DNA of 64,000 bases from Candidatus Thiodiazotropha sp. (ex Epidulcina cf. delphinae) (GCA_025656455.1 JAHXHS010000018.1:35399-99398), one strand, 5' to 3'; positions 45,865 through 54,833 are shown, counted from the stretch's first letter. Program-made: numbers and translations. Notes: generated from the sequence alone by a model not told the origin.

Positions 45865-45912
45865 ACACAATATATAGTGTTCTTGCTTCAAACAATGTAC
45901 TACATATTGAAC
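45865..45912 (+). promoter_or_regulatory. Tandem NrdR boxes of the nrdD promoter
   Basis: Box 1, ACACAATATATAGTGT at 45865-45880, is a perfect NrdR palindrome. Box 2, GTACTACATATTGAAC at 45897-45912, keeps the central core. Their starts are 32 bp apart, about three helical turns, the known geometry for cooperative NrdR binding. NrdR represses reductase genes when ATP/dATP are plentiful. Confidence 0.85.
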
Positions 45913-45944
45913 AAATCACATAACTATCCGGAGGATCACCGGCC

Positions 45945-47981
45945 ATGCCAGCAATTGCCGTTCAGCAGACGCTCCGCACTCCCACGAAAGTCCTCAAACG
46001 AGACGGCTGCGAGGTCGACTTCGACAACGCAAAGATCCACAACGCCATTCTCAAGGCAGGTGAGGCAAGCAGAGAATTCGACACCAGCGAGGCGGCGCTG
46101 CTTACCGCCCAGGTAATAAAAGTGCTGACCCATACCGGTTATCGGGAACAGACGCCGGGGATCGAGCGGATTCAGGATATCGTCGAGCAGGTATTGGTCA
46201 GCGCCAATCATTTGAAAACGGCCCGCGCCTATATCGTCTACCGCGAGCAGCACAAGAAGCTGCGCGAGGACCGCCGCACCCTGCTGGATGTGGCCGCCTC
46301 GGTCGGCGAATACCTGGAGCGCTCCGACTGGCGCGTCAATGCCAACGCCAACCAAGGCTATTCGCTAGGCGGGCTGATCCTCAACGCCTCGGGCAAGATG
46401 ATCGCCAACTACTGGCTCAATCACGTCTACCCGCCGGAGATCGGCGAGGCCCATCGCAATGGCGACATCCACATCCACGACCTCGACATGCTGGCCGGCT
46501 ACTGCGCCGGCTGGTCGCTGCGCACCCTGCTGCACGAAGGGCTCAACGGGGTGCCGGGCAAGGTGGAATCCGGTCCGCCAAAACATATGTCCAGCGCCAT
46601 CGGCCAGATCGTCAATTTCCTCGGCACCCTGCAGAACGAGTGGGCCGGCGCCCAGGCCTTCAGCTCCTTCGATACCTATATGGCCCCCTTCGTGCGCAAG
46701 GACAACCTCAGTTACGATCAGGTCCGCCAGTATATCCAGGAGCTGATCTACAATCTCAATGTCCCCTCCCGCTGGGGCACCCAGACCCCCTTTACCAACC
46801 TGACCTTCGACTGGGTCTGCCCTGAGGACCTGTGCGAACAGATACCGGTGATCGGCGGCGAGGAGATGCCCTTCAGCTACGGTGAATTGCAGACCGAGAT
46901 GGACCTGATCAACCAGGCCTATATCGAGGTCATGACCGCCGGCGACGCCAAGGGCCGGGTCTTCACTTTCCCCATCCCGACCTACAACATCACCCCGGAC
47001 TTCCCCTGGGAGAGTGAAAACGCCAAACGGTTGTTCAGGATGACCGCCAAATACGGGCTGCCCTATTTCCAGAACTTCCTCAACTCAGAGCTGAGTCCCA
47101 ACATGGTGCGCTCCATGTGCTGCCGGCTGCAGCTCGACTTGCGCGAACTGCTGAAACGGGGCAACGGTCTGTTCGGCTCTGCGGAGCAGACCGGCTCCCT
47201 CGGGGTGGTCACCCTCAACTGCGCCCGTCTGGGCCATCTCCACTCCGGTGACGAGACAGGCCTGACGGCGCGGGTCGACCAACTGCTGCGACTGGCGCGC
47301 AACAGCCTGGAGATCAAACGCAAGGTCATTCAGCGCCACATGGACGCCGGTCTCTTCCCTTACACCAAACGCTACCTTGGGACCCTGCGCAATCACTTCT
47401 CCACCATCGGCGTGAACGGCATCAATGAGATGATCCGCAACTTCACGGGCGACGAATGCGATATTACCGGGGAGCAGGGACAGGGGCTCGCCGGGCGTTT
47501 CCTCGATCATATCCGCCAACGCATGGTGGAATTCCAGGAGGAGACCGGCCACCTCTACAACCTGGAAGCGACCCCGGCGGAAGGCACCACCTACCGCTTC
47601 GCCAAGGAGGACCTCAAACGCTATCCCGACATCCTCCAGGCCGGTACCAAGGCGAAGCCCTACTACACCAACTCCTCGCAGTTGCCGGTGGGTTTCACTG
47701 ATGACCCCTTTGCCGCCCTACAGCATCAGGAGCCGCTGCAGCGCAAGTATACCGGCGGCACCGTGCTCCACCTCTATATGAACGAGCGCATCAGCAGCAC
47801 CGCAGCCTGCGCCCAACTGGTAAAACGTTCCCTGGAAAACTTTCGTGTCCCCTATTTGACCGTCACCCCGACCTTCTCCATCTGTCCGGTTCACGGCTAT
47901 CTCAGTGGCGAACACGAATTCTGCCCCCAATGCGACGATGCATTGATCCAACGCAAACTGAAGGAGAAAAGCCATGCCTAG
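45945..47981 (+). CDS. nrdD: Anaerobic ribonucleoside-triphosphate reductase, main subunit lacking the glycyl-radical segment
   Basis: This class III reductase reduces NTPs to dNTPs without oxygen. The 678-residue product has an N-terminal ATP-cone (about 10-100) and the catalytic barrel with RSMCCRLQLDLRELLKRGNG. The C-terminal zinc region has CPVH (Cys647) and CPQC (Cys660, Cys663). It stops 15 residues later, before the RVxGY glycyl-radical motif that NrdD proteins normally carry. That motif is encoded by the next ORF, whose start overlaps this stop by 8 nt in another frame. The gene is preceded by FNR and NrdR sites. Confidence 0.9.
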   Translation: MPAIAVQQTLRTPTKVLKRDGCEVDFDNAKIHNAILKAGEASREFDTSEAALLTAQVIKVLTHTGYREQTPGIERIQDIVEQVLVSANHLKTARAYIVYREQHKKLREDRRTLLDVAASVGEYLERSDWRVNANANQGYSLGGLILNASGKMIANYWLNHVYPPEIGEAHRNGDIHIHDLDMLAGYCAGWSLRTLLHEGLNGVPGKVESGPPKHMSSAIGQIVNFLGTLQNEWAGAQAFSSFDTYMAPFVRKDNLSYDQVRQYIQELIYNLNVPSRWGTQTPFTNLTFDWVCPEDLCEQIPVIGGEEMPFSYGELQTEMDLINQAYIEVMTAGDAKGRVFTFPIPTYNITPDFPWESENAKRLFRMTAKYGLPYFQNFLNSELSPNMVRSMCCRLQLDLRELLKRGNGLFGSAEQTGSLGVVTLNCARLGHLHSGDETGLTARVDQLLRLARNSLEIKRKVIQRHMDAGLFPYTKRYLGTLRNHFSTIGVNGINEMIRNFTGDECDITGEQGQGLAGRFLDHIRQRMVEFQEETGHLYNLEATPAEGTTYRFAKEDLKRYPDILQAGTKAKPYYTNSSQLPVGFTDDPFAALQHQEPLQRKYTGGTVLHLYMNERISSTAACAQLVKRSLENFRVPYLTVTPTFSICPVHGYLSGEHEFCPQCDDALIQRKLKEKSHA

Positions 47982-48183
47982 AACCATTCAACTGAACGAT
48001 GAAGAGCGCACCCGTTGCGAGGTCTGGACCCGGGTGATGGGTTACCACCGCCCGGTCTCCGCCTTCAATCCCGGCAAACAGTCGGAACAGGCCGAGCGGC
48101 GCTGCTTCAGGGAGACGCAAGCCAGGCTCAGCGACCGGCAATCCGCTGTTGTCATGGACCACCACGAGTCGGCATCTGACTGA
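47974..48183 (+). CDS. Separate glycyl-radical domain of the anaerobic ribonucleotide reductase (69 aa)
   Basis: The 69-residue product contains RCEVWTRVMGYHRPVSAF (residues 14-31), which corresponds to the C-terminal glycyl-radical segment of NrdD; Gly23 should carry the radical. FNPGKQSEQAERRCF follows, the usual end of that region. The gene has its own ribosome site (GGAG, 8 nt before ATG). It overlaps nrdD by 8 nt in a different frame, and its TGA overlaps the nrdG ATG by 1 nt. The tail beyond residue 45 is not family-like. The reductase is thus predicted to be assembled from two chains, with NrdG activating the small one. Confidence 0.88.
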   Translation: MPRTIQLNDEERTRCEVWTRVMGYHRPVSAFNPGKQSEQAERRCFRETQARLSDRQSAVVMDHHESASD

Positions 48184-48827
48184 TGCCGCGGCCCGCCCTG
48201 CAAGTGGGGGGGTTGACCCCCGCCACCACCCTCGACTATCCGGGTCGTCTCTCGGCGGTGGTGTTTTGTCAGGGCTGCCCGCTAAGCTGCCGCTACTGTC
48301 ACAACGCCGATCTGCTGCCGCGCCGGGGTAGATCCATGACCCCCTGGCCAGAGATCCTGAAATTCCTGAAAAGCCGCCAGGGCCTGTTGGAGGCGGTGGT
48401 GTTCAGCGGCGGCGAACCGACCCTGCAACGGGCCTTGCCGGACGCCATTGCCGAAGTCCGCGCCATGGGATTTCTGATCGGCCTGCATACCGCCGGCATC
48501 TACCCAAAACGGCTCGCGCGAATCCTGCCGGATCTCGACTGGGTGGGTCTGGATATCAAGGCCCTGCCGGATGACTACGAAGCCCTGACCGGCGTCGCGG
48601 GAAGCGGCATACCGGCCTGGCAAAGCGTCCGCCTGCTGATCGGCAGCGGCCTCTCCTATCAGATCCGCACTACCTGGCATGGGTCATTCATGCCACAGGA
48701 AAAGAGAGAGCGACTGCTCGATGCCCTCACCTCCCTGGGTAGCGTCAACCATGTTTGGCAAACCTGCAGAACAGACCCGTATATCGATGAATGGCTGGAT
48801 GACAGACAACCTGAATCGAGTGAGTGA
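48183..48827 (+). CDS. nrdG: Anaerobic ribonucleotide reductase-activating protein NrdG
   Basis: NrdG is a radical-SAM enzyme that abstracts hydrogen from the reductase glycine using SAM. The 214-residue product starts MPRPALQVGGLTPATTLDYPGR. It has the cluster motif CPLSCRYC at residues 32-39 (preceded by FCQG), then FSGGEPTLQ and LDIKALP. Its ATG overlaps the stop of the small glycyl-radical gene (TGATG), so the three genes are translationally coupled. The C-terminal region is diverged from enterobacterial NrdG and closer to the pyruvate-formate-lyase-activase-like form found with this operon type. Confidence 0.9.
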   Translation: MPRPALQVGGLTPATTLDYPGRLSAVVFCQGCPLSCRYCHNADLLPRRGRSMTPWPEILKFLKSRQGLLEAVVFSGGEPTLQRALPDAIAEVRAMGFLIGLHTAGIYPKRLARILPDLDWVGLDIKALPDDYEALTGVAGSGIPAWQSVRLLIGSGLSYQIRTTWHGSFMPQEKRERLLDALTSLGSVNHVWQTCRTDPYIDEWLDDRQPESSE

Positions 48828-49253
48828 ACCGCGCTAAGTTATTGCCTGACAATCATCATGCGGCAACACGCCTCATCAGCGCAAACGCTTTAAAAATACG
48901 CCGCATGATAATCGATTATTTTTATACGCCCATCAGATAATTCGAACAAGACAATTCCTTGCCGATGACGCCGTTCCCGTTCATCGCCCGCCGTGCAGTG
49001 GCAGGCATGGATTTGGTACTTTACATTTTTTTTCAAGCAGTTATTTTTATTTCCTATACAACGAAACGGCGTCGATTCCCGGTGATTGTTTCATAGGCAT
49101 TTGTTTACAGTGTCTTTTTGCATTGATAATCGAGTTGACGTAACATCCGACTGTCAACAAAAATGTCCCGCTCTACTAGAGATATAGCGGCACAGATAAA
49201 CAAACGGCAAGTGGAAAAGAGGCAGCATTTCCACGACTTTTTGAGGGTGGTGT
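48828..49253. other. AT-rich gene-free stretch upstream of the NapC-type gene
   Basis: No gene was recognised. A GTTGAC-N12-GTCAAC inverted pair at about 49134-49157 could be a regulator site about 100 bp before the cytochrome gene. A long T-run at about 49026-49034 may mark transcript termination after nrdG, though no clear hairpin precedes it. Confidence 0.4.
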
Positions 49254-49820
49254 ATGTTCAGAGAGTGCGCTGGAAACCAGTCTGAAGGTAAGATATCCCT
49301 ATTCCTGGCGGGTGCCATCTTTATCGTCGGCGTCATCTTCGCCGGGCTTTTCAACATGGGTATGAGCTACACCAATGAGATGGCGTTCTGCACCTCCTGC
49401 CACTCCATGAAAGTCAATCTCGAGGAGTACAAAGAGACGGTCCACTACAAGAACGCCTCGGGCGTACAGGCCACCTGCGCCGATTGTCATGTGCCAAAGC
49501 CGTTCATCTCGAAAATGATCGCCAAGGTGATGGCCGCCAAGGATGTCTATCATGAGATCATGGGCACCATAGACACCAAGGAGAAATATGAAGCCCATCG
49601 TTGGGACATGGCAAGCCGGGTATGGGAAAAGATGCGCGCATCCGACTCCCGCGAGTGCCGCGCCTGCCATGAATTCACCAACATGGATTTAAGCGAGCAG
49701 GACCGCAACGCGCGCAAGCGTCATCCGAAAGCAATGGATGAAGGCAAGGCCTGCATCGACTGCCACAAGGGCATCGCCCACGAAGAGCCGGATGAGCCGG
49801 ATGAGCCCGATCAACCCTAA
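49254..49820 (+). CDS. NapC/NirT-family tetrahaem cytochrome c (second copy)
   Basis: This membrane-anchored quinol dehydrogenase has 188 residues. One N-terminal transmembrane helix (15-37) is followed by four CxxCH motifs starting at Cys46, Cys75, Cys135 and Cys167. It is clearly paralogous to napC at 3219 but is not linked to a reductase gene. The protein ends in an acidic Glu-Pro-Asp repeat (DEPDEPDQP), absent from NapC. Since fccAB lies 1.2 kb downstream, it may connect the quinone pool with periplasmic cytochromes for sulfide metabolism or another reductase. Confidence 0.85.
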   Translation: MFRECAGNQSEGKISLFLAGAIFIVGVIFAGLFNMGMSYTNEMAFCTSCHSMKVNLEEYKETVHYKNASGVQATCADCHVPKPFISKMIAKVMAAKDVYHEIMGTIDTKEKYEAHRWDMASRVWEKMRASDSRECRACHEFTNMDLSEQDRNARKRHPKAMDEGKACIDCHKGIAHEEPDEPDEPDQP

Positions 49821-49888
49821 GCCCCGATCGGCAGGCATTTAAGATTTCATCATCAAAGCTGATGTTTACTTCGAATGATAGAAACGCA

Positions 49889-50821
49889 ATGAAGACAACC
49901 AAACTGTTGATTTCGGCCATCGCATTGCTGCTTGCCTCTTCCCTCCATGCAGGCGATTCATCGGATGAGAAGGAGTTGCGGCTTGCAGCCAGCATCGGCG
50001 ACGTGGAGACAGTGTCGCGGTTGTTGGACAAAGGCATTACGGTGGACAACACTAATAAGTTCGGTAAGAACGCATTGATGATGGCGGTGGAAAACGACAA
50101 TTTCGAAATGGTCGTACTACTGCTGAGCCGGGGAGCGGACGTCAACGCCCGCACCGCCGACGGTTGCACGGCGCTCACCTTTGCCGCGGAAAACGGCCAT
50201 CCCGCACTCACCGCCATGCTGCTCGAACGGGGCGCCAACTTGCATGACCGCACCCGGGCCGGCTGGGATTCCCTGATGATCGCCTCCCGCTACGGCATCA
50301 CCGACATGGTGGAGCAGTTGCTGTTCAAGGGAGCCGACCCCAAGGCATCGGACAAGTACGGCAGAAACGCACTGATGATGGCGGCGGAAAAAGGCCATGC
50401 CGAAACCTGCGACATGCTGGTCAAACACCACGCGGCTGTCGAGAGCCGGGATAAAAACGGCTCCACCGCCCTGATGCTGGCGGCCGATCAAGGGCATGCC
50501 GGCGTGGTCAAGACGCTGCTCGCCCATCACGCCGATGTGAACAGCCGGGACAATGACGGCGCCACCGCCCTGCTATGGGCCATCGGCCAGAAGGAGCTTG
50601 AAACCGCCAAGCTCCTGATCGACGCAGGCGCCGACGTCAATCTGGCGGACAGCGACGGCATCACGCCGTTGATGGAGGCCGCCCTCACAGGTTCGGAAGC
50701 GATGGTGAAGTTACTGCTTCGGCATGGCGCGGATAAAGCGAACAAAGACAGCGAAGGTCATACCGCAGCGGATATCGCCGTCAAAAAGAGATATAACAAG
50801 GTTTTGAGTCTGCTGAAATAA
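49889..50821 (+). CDS. Periplasmic ankyrin-repeat protein
   Basis: ATG 49889 gives 310 residues with a signal peptide (about 1-22, ending SSLHAGD). About eight consecutive ankyrin repeats follow (32-305), such as FGKNALMMAVENDNFEMVVLLLSRGADV and DGCTALTFAAENGHPALTAMLLERGA. Ankyrin proteins mediate protein-protein contacts; in the periplasm of other bacteria they protect cytochrome peroxidases or catalases. An earlier ATG at 49862 would spoil the signal peptide. It lies between a NapC-type cytochrome and fccAB, all on one strand, suggesting a chaperone-like role for redox proteins. Confidence 0.88.
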   Translation: MKTTKLLISAIALLLASSLHAGDSSDEKELRLAASIGDVETVSRLLDKGITVDNTNKFGKNALMMAVENDNFEMVVLLLSRGADVNARTADGCTALTFAAENGHPALTAMLLERGANLHDRTRAGWDSLMIASRYGITDMVEQLLFKGADPKASDKYGRNALMMAAEKGHAETCDMLVKHHAAVESRDKNGSTALMLAADQGHAGVVKTLLAHHADVNSRDNDGATALLWAIGQKELETAKLLIDAGADVNLADSDGITPLMEAALTGSEAMVKLLLRHGADKANKDSEGHTAADIAVKKRYNKVLSLLK

Positions 50822-50829
50822 AAGAGCAT

Positions 50830-50920
50830 CGCCCGGACGGGGGAGTATAATATCATGTCAGAAAATGATGCCGCGCATGCGGTATGAAGCATCTCCGTCC
50901 GAGCTTTTTGCAACAGGAAC
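50830..50920 (+). terminator. Possible hairpin terminator after the ankyrin gene
   Basis: CGGACGGGGGAG near 50834-50845 can pair with CTCCGTCCG at about 50892-50902, followed by AGCTTTTTGC. The loop is long (about 45 nt), so termination efficiency is uncertain. Confidence 0.4.
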
Positions 50921-51010
50921 AGTCCATATAACTGCTCCAGTTCGAGTGACAGGGCGCACGTGTTCCCTGTTGTTACAATGTAAGCCTGTTTTAAATCCAA
51001 AGGAGGTAAC

Positions 51011-51631
51011 ATGGCGTACAACAATCTAAAGAAAGCCCTGATCGGCGCACTGGCTCTCAGTGCATCATCCGCGGCCTTCGCAGCTGACGACAAGAAGCCC
51101 CTGATGACGGGCGCCAGTGCCGGCATGCTGGCAAACACCTGTGCGGGTTGCCATGGTACCCACGGCGCAAGCGCAGGCCCTGCCACTCCCAGCATCAGCG
51201 GCATCTCCGGTGTCTATTTCGAAGAGGTCATGCAAGGCTTCAAGAGCGGCGAGATCAAATCGACCATCATGGGCCGCATCGCCAAGGGCTATTCGGACGA
51301 TGAGATCAAGGCGATGGCCGAGCTGTTCAGCAAACAACCCTTCGTCCCCGCCAAACAGTCTTTCGATGCCAAGAAAGCCAAGAAAGGCGCCAAGCTGCAT
51401 GACAAATATTGCGAGAAATGTCATGCGGAAGGCGGCACCTCGGCCGAAGACGATTCCGGCATCCTGATGGGACAACTGACACCTTATCTTCACTACACCT
51501 TGGCCGACTACAAGGCGGGCGACCGCGAAATGACCAAGAAGATGAAGAAAAAGGTCAACCAACTGATCAAGAAAGAGGGTGATGCCGGCTTCGACGCACT
51601 GCTCAATTTCTACGCCCAAGGCAAGCAATAA
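51011..51631 (+). CDS. fccA: Flavocytochrome c sulfide dehydrogenase, dihaem cytochrome subunit
   Basis: FccA is the periplasmic cytochrome that accepts electrons from FccB during sulfide oxidation to sulfur. The 206-residue product has a Sec signal (1-25, ending FAADDKK) and two haem motifs, CAGCH (Cys44, Cys47, His48) and CEKCH (Cys134, Cys137, His138), each in one of two cytochrome c folds. AAAGGAGGT just before the ATG is an excellent ribosome site. fccB follows after 16 nt. The usual size of FccA and the gene order fit well. Confidence 0.93.
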   Translation: MAYNNLKKALIGALALSASSAAFAADDKKPLMTGASAGMLANTCAGCHGTHGASAGPATPSISGISGVYFEEVMQGFKSGEIKSTIMGRIAKGYSDDEIKAMAELFSKQPFVPAKQSFDAKKAKKGAKLHDKYCEKCHAEGGTSAEDDSGILMGQLTPYLHYTLADYKAGDREMTKKMKKKVNQLIKKEGDAGFDALLNFYAQGKQ

Positions 51632-51647
51632 GGGGGGAATGAGAAAC

Positions 51648-52946
51648 ATGAAGATTACCCGAAGAGGTTTTGTTAAAGGCGCAGGCGCGGCTACCGCCAT
51701 CGGCATGATGGGGACGCCCTATATCGCCCTAGGCGCATCCAAGAAGGTGGTGGTCGTCGGCGGCGGCACCGGCGGCGCGACCGCGGCCAAGTATCTGCGC
51801 ATGGCCGATCCGACCATCGAGGTCACCCTGATCGAGGCCAACAAGCACTACTACACCTGCTACATGTCCAATGAAGTGCTGGGCGGCGGACGCAGTATCG
51901 ACTCCATCAAGTTCGGCTACGGAGGACTCGGTTCACACGGCGTCAACGTGGTTCACGACGTGGTCACCGCCATCGATGCCAAGGCGAAGACGGTGAAGAC
52001 CGCCGGCGGCAAGAGCTTCAACTACGACCGCTGTATCGTCGCCCCCGGCATCGACTTCAAATGGGAAGCCATCGAAGGCTACGACGCCAAGGTCGCCGAG
52101 GATATCCCCCACGCCTGGAAGGCCGGTTCCCAGACCGTCACCCTGCGCAAGCAGCTCGAGGCAATGAAGGATGGCGGCACGGTGGTGATCGCACCCCCCG
52201 GCAATCCCTTCCGTTGTCCTCCCGGACCCTATGAGCGCGCCTCTCAGATCGCCCACTATCTGAAGCATCACAAGCCGAAGTCGAAGATCGTGATCCTCGA
52301 TCCGAAGCCGAAGTTCTCCAAGATGGGCCTGTTCGTGCAAGGCTGGAAGGCGCTGTACGGTTACGAGACCGACAACTCCATGATCGAGTGGCGCGGCAGC
52401 GCCCAGGGCTCCAACGACAATGCCGTGGTTAAGGTCAACGCCGGTTCCAGAAGCGTCACCACTGGTTTTGACGACACGGTACAGGCCGATGTGCTGAATG
52501 TCATCCCCAACCAGAAGGCGGGTAAGATCGCTTTTGCCGCGGGTCTGACCAACGACAGCGGCTGGTGCCCGATCAACCTGCACACCTTCGAGTCCACCAT
52601 TCACAAGAACATTCATGTGATCGGTGACGCATCCATCGCCAAGGGCATGCCGAAGTCCGGCTATGCGGCGAATTCCGAAGCGAAGGTCTGCGCGGCAAGC
52701 GTGGCGGCCCTGTTGAACGGCCAGGAGCCCGGCACCCCGGCCTACGTCAACACCTGCTACTCCATTGTCGGCAAGGATTGGGGCATCTCGGTGGCGGCGG
52801 TCTACCAACTGGCTCAGGACGGCTCTAAGATCACCAAGATCTCCGGCGGTCTGACCCCGACCGATGCCACAGCAGAGATGCGTGCAAGGGAAGTGGCTTA
52901 TGCGCACAGCTGGTTCACCAATATCACCAATGATATTTTCATGTAA
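51648..52946 (+). CDS. fccB: Flavocytochrome c sulfide dehydrogenase, flavoprotein subunit
   Basis: FccB oxidises sulfide with FAD bound in the periplasm. The 432-residue product starts with a Tat signal ([10 protein letters not shown]). A dinucleotide-binding motif [17 protein letters not shown] follows, then [13 protein letters not shown], in which Cys71 matches the residue that binds FAD covalently in Allochromatium. Two further Cys residues, in [11 protein letters not shown] and [13 protein letters not shown], match the redox-active disulfide. All known functional residues appear to be present. ATG 51648 is preferred over ATG 51639 because of the spacing to the G-rich ribosome site. A strong terminator follows. 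Confidence 0.95.
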   Translation: MKITRRGFVKGAGAATAIGMMGTPYIALGASKKVVVVGGGTGGATAAKYLRMADPTIEVTLIEANKHYYTCYMSNEVLGGGRSIDSIKFGYGGLGSHGVNVVHDVVTAIDAKAKTVKTAGGKSFNYDRCIVAPGIDFKWEAIEGYDAKVAEDIPHAWKAGSQTVTLRKQLEAMKDGGTVVIAPPGNPFRCPPGPYERASQIAHYLKHHKPKSKIVILDPKPKFSKMGLFVQGWKALYGYETDNSMIEWRGSAQGSNDNAVVKVNAGSRSVTTGFDDTVQADVLNVIPNQKAGKIAFAAGLTNDSGWCPINLHTFESTIHKNIHVIGDASIAKGMPKSGYAANSEAKVCAASVAALLNGQEPGTPAYVNTCYSIVGKDWGISVAAVYQLAQDGSKITKISGGLTPTDATAEMRAREVAYAHSWFTNITNDIFM

Positions 52947-52974
52947 ACCGGCATCCGGCCATGGAACGGCCTAT

Positions 52975-53006
52975 AAAAAAAGCGGGGCAAAGCCCCGCTT
53001 TTTTTA
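52975..53006 (+). terminator. Rho-independent terminator of fccAB
   Basis: AGCGGGGC-AAA-GCCCCGCT forms a tight 8-bp stem with an AAA loop, preceded by A residues and followed by seven T residues. It lies 29 bp after the fccB stop. Confidence 0.92.
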
Positions 53007-53117
53007 TGCTCATCCCTTCTTCGAGTGGATTAAAAAAGTAGCGTCCTCAAGGAAATCCGTGGGTAGGGCTCGACACAGCCGATTAGGGGAAGACCCTAAA
53101 AAATAACTCAACACACA

Positions 53118-53158
53118 CAAAAAAAGGGTGGAGCCACACTCCACCCTCTATTTTTTTC
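53118..53158. terminator. Second hairpin with T-run
   Basis: AAAAAAAGGGTGGAG, a CCACA loop, CTCCACCC, then CTATTTTTTT. The A- and T-runs on both sides allow bidirectional termination. No gene lies between it and the fccAB terminator, so it may serve the reverse strand or be a backup. Confidence 0.7.
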
Positions 53159-53254
53159 ATCATCGTTCTCCTGAGGTTTTGAATAATGAGTCGTAAACCC
53201 TGTTTTCAATTACCTATACAGAGGACTCGGCCAATCGGATTCAGTCTCTGAAGT

Positions 53255-53330
53255 GAGTTTTGATGCCAGAAAGGCAACAAAACAACCGTAAATTTCTGGG
53301 TGTCAGTTTTGCTTGGACATGACCTGACAC
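53255..53330. repeat. Dispersed repeat shared with 23397-23455
   Basis: GTTTTGATGCCAGAAAGGC, AACAAAACAACCGTAAATTTC and GGGTGTCAGTTTTG appear in reverse complement near 23397-23455. The sequence has no coding potential. Confidence 0.55.
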
Positions 53331-53360
53331 ACAGAGCGATCTGGATTCGCCGGGTTAATA

Positions 53361-53499
53361 GTGTCCGTCCGGAAAGAAAAACTCTCGCAAAGACGCCAAG
53401 ATCGCAAAGTTATAACTTATTGTTTCTTTATTGTATTTATTTTTCCTTGGCGATCTTGGCGTCTTTGCGAGAGAAATTGTCTTGTTTCTGGACGGACAC
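53361..53499. mobile_element. 139-bp palindromic element (GTGTCCGTCC ends), second intact copy
   Basis: Inverted relative to 41870-42008, with TA on both flanks. Ends are GTGTCCGTCC / GGACGGACAC. The arms ACTCTCGCAAAGACGCCAAG / CTTGGCGTCTTTGCGAGAG form a large hairpin. An ATTCGCGTTCATTGGCGGAC repeat follows at about 53535-53560. Confidence 0.75.
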
Positions 53500-53590
53500 T
53501 ATCTACAATTGCACATCACATGTTGAATTCCATTTGCGTTAATTCGCGTTCATTGGCGGACAAATTCCGCTTGATATGGCTCGATGCGCT

Positions 53591-54367
53591 TTACTTCGGA
53601 CGAGCCGGCCTGCTGGGCCGCTGATCGATACTATATCCCGCGCCTGAATGCATGTTCAACGGCCGCGCAAATTTCGGAAAATCGGGATTCCGCCAACCCA
53701 GCTCCGCCAGTTTCTCCTCGGGCGGCTTGATGCGCGACACATAATCCAGCACAGCGCGAATGTCACGGTAGGTGAAAGCGTGTATCTGCTTCACCATTTT
53801 CTTATCCGCATTCCTGCGCCGCTCCCTCTTGATCCACTCGAACTGTCTCAGCAGATAACGGTAGTGCTGCCCATAGATCGCGGGAGTATGATCTTCCAGA
53901 TTGCCCTCCCCGTTCTCGCCATGACATTCGGTGCAGTTGTCCTTGTAGAGCCGCTCACCCAATTTCAGATCCAGGCCCTGCCCGACCCCGTTGCGGGGCG
54001 TCATCGGCAGTTGCGCGATATAGGCCGCCACATCCGCGATCTCCTGGGCGCCGCCCAGGAGTCTGGGAGAGGTGAAGGGCCGCATGGTCGGATTGTCCCG
54101 GTTCCTGGCGCGTATATCCGCCAACTGCTTAATCAGCACCGTGGACAGTTGTCCGGCAACCTGAGGATAGGCGCCGCTCTCCAACCCCCATCCCTCCGGC
54201 GTGTGGCAGACGGCGCAGATCCGATAGACCTTTTTGCCGTTGTCGATATCAGGCGTCAGTTCCAACGCCTGCTCATATTCACGCATTGCCACATCCGAGG
54301 GTTCGGCGATAGATTGTCCCGCCGCCACCAAACCCAAAACCGAGGCTGCCAAGATACACTTTCTCAT
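53591..54367 (-). CDS. Dihaem c-type cytochrome (cytochrome c4/c553-like)
   Basis: The periplasmic electron carrier has 258 residues from ATG 54367, which has GGGAG upstream and directly precedes the signal peptide MRKCILAASVLGLVAAGQSIAE. Two cytochrome domains carry CAVCH (Cys51, Cys54, His55) and CTECH (Cys145, Cys148, His149). The layout of two tandem domains is that of cytochrome c4 or sulfur-pathway cytochromes. The C-terminal extension after about residue 200 is not typical of c4. It is encoded opposite to fccAB, 640 bp away. Its partners are not known. Confidence 0.85.
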   Translation of the reverse strand: MRKCILAASVLGLVAAGQSIAEPSDVAMREYEQALELTPDIDNGKKVYRICAVCHTPEGWGLESGAYPQVAGQLSTVLIKQLADIRARNRDNPTMRPFTSPRLLGGAQEIADVAAYIAQLPMTPRNGVGQGLDLKLGERLYKDNCTECHGENGEGNLEDHTPAIYGQHYRYLLRQFEWIKRERRRNADKKMVKQIHAFTYRDIRAVLDYVSRIKPPEEKLAELGWRNPDFPKFARPLNMHSGAGYSIDQRPSRPARPK

Positions 54368-54581
54368 TGAAACTCCCGCGGTGCTTGTCGTTTTCAGCAA
54401 CGCCTGAGCCATAGCGTCCATCCTGGATCATGAAGCTTGAAAAAAGCCGTCGCGCTCAGTGAACGTGCCTTTGACCCAGTCCCGAACTCGATGGACCGGA
54501 CCTTATTTTTTATGAATGGTTACCCTGTTTCTACCCTGGATCCGTGAATTCAAAAGGGATCATCGCCATGAACTCACGGGG

Positions 54582-54833
54582 TTAACCCGAATATTTCACC
54601 CGGCCGCTGATATTGTGAATTAACTTATTGATTTAATCTGTAATGTCTAAAATATTAGCAAACTACAAAGTGTTACCCGGCAACGCTGAACGCGCCCTCA
54701 CACCGATCTCGTCGCTCAGGGACGGTCTTTCCTCAATCATCAATAGCTTAGGCTATTGATTCAATCAGAAATCCGCCCCTGAGCGACGAGCTCGGCACGA
54801 TCATCACGTTCCCGGGTGAAACATCCGGGTTAA
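54582..54833. mobile_element. 252-bp palindromic element with TTAACCCG...CACCCGG ends
   Basis: The left end TTAACCCGAATATTTCACCC (54582-54603) and right end CCGGGTGAAACATCCGGGTT (54812-54833) are inverted repeats with 2 mismatches in 22. Inside are GATCTCGTCGCTCAGGG / CCCTGAGCGACGAGCTC arms and TCAATAGCTTAGGCTATTGA at the centre. The 590-bp gap upstream of the cytochrome gene otherwise shows nothing recognisable. Confidence 0.65.

Noticed and set aside
47940..47990. Programmed frameshift joining nrdD to the glycyl-radical ORF
   Set aside because: The ORF has its own ATG with GGAG at 8 nt. The sequence GAGAAAAGCC is not a canonical slippery heptamer, so independent translation is simpler.
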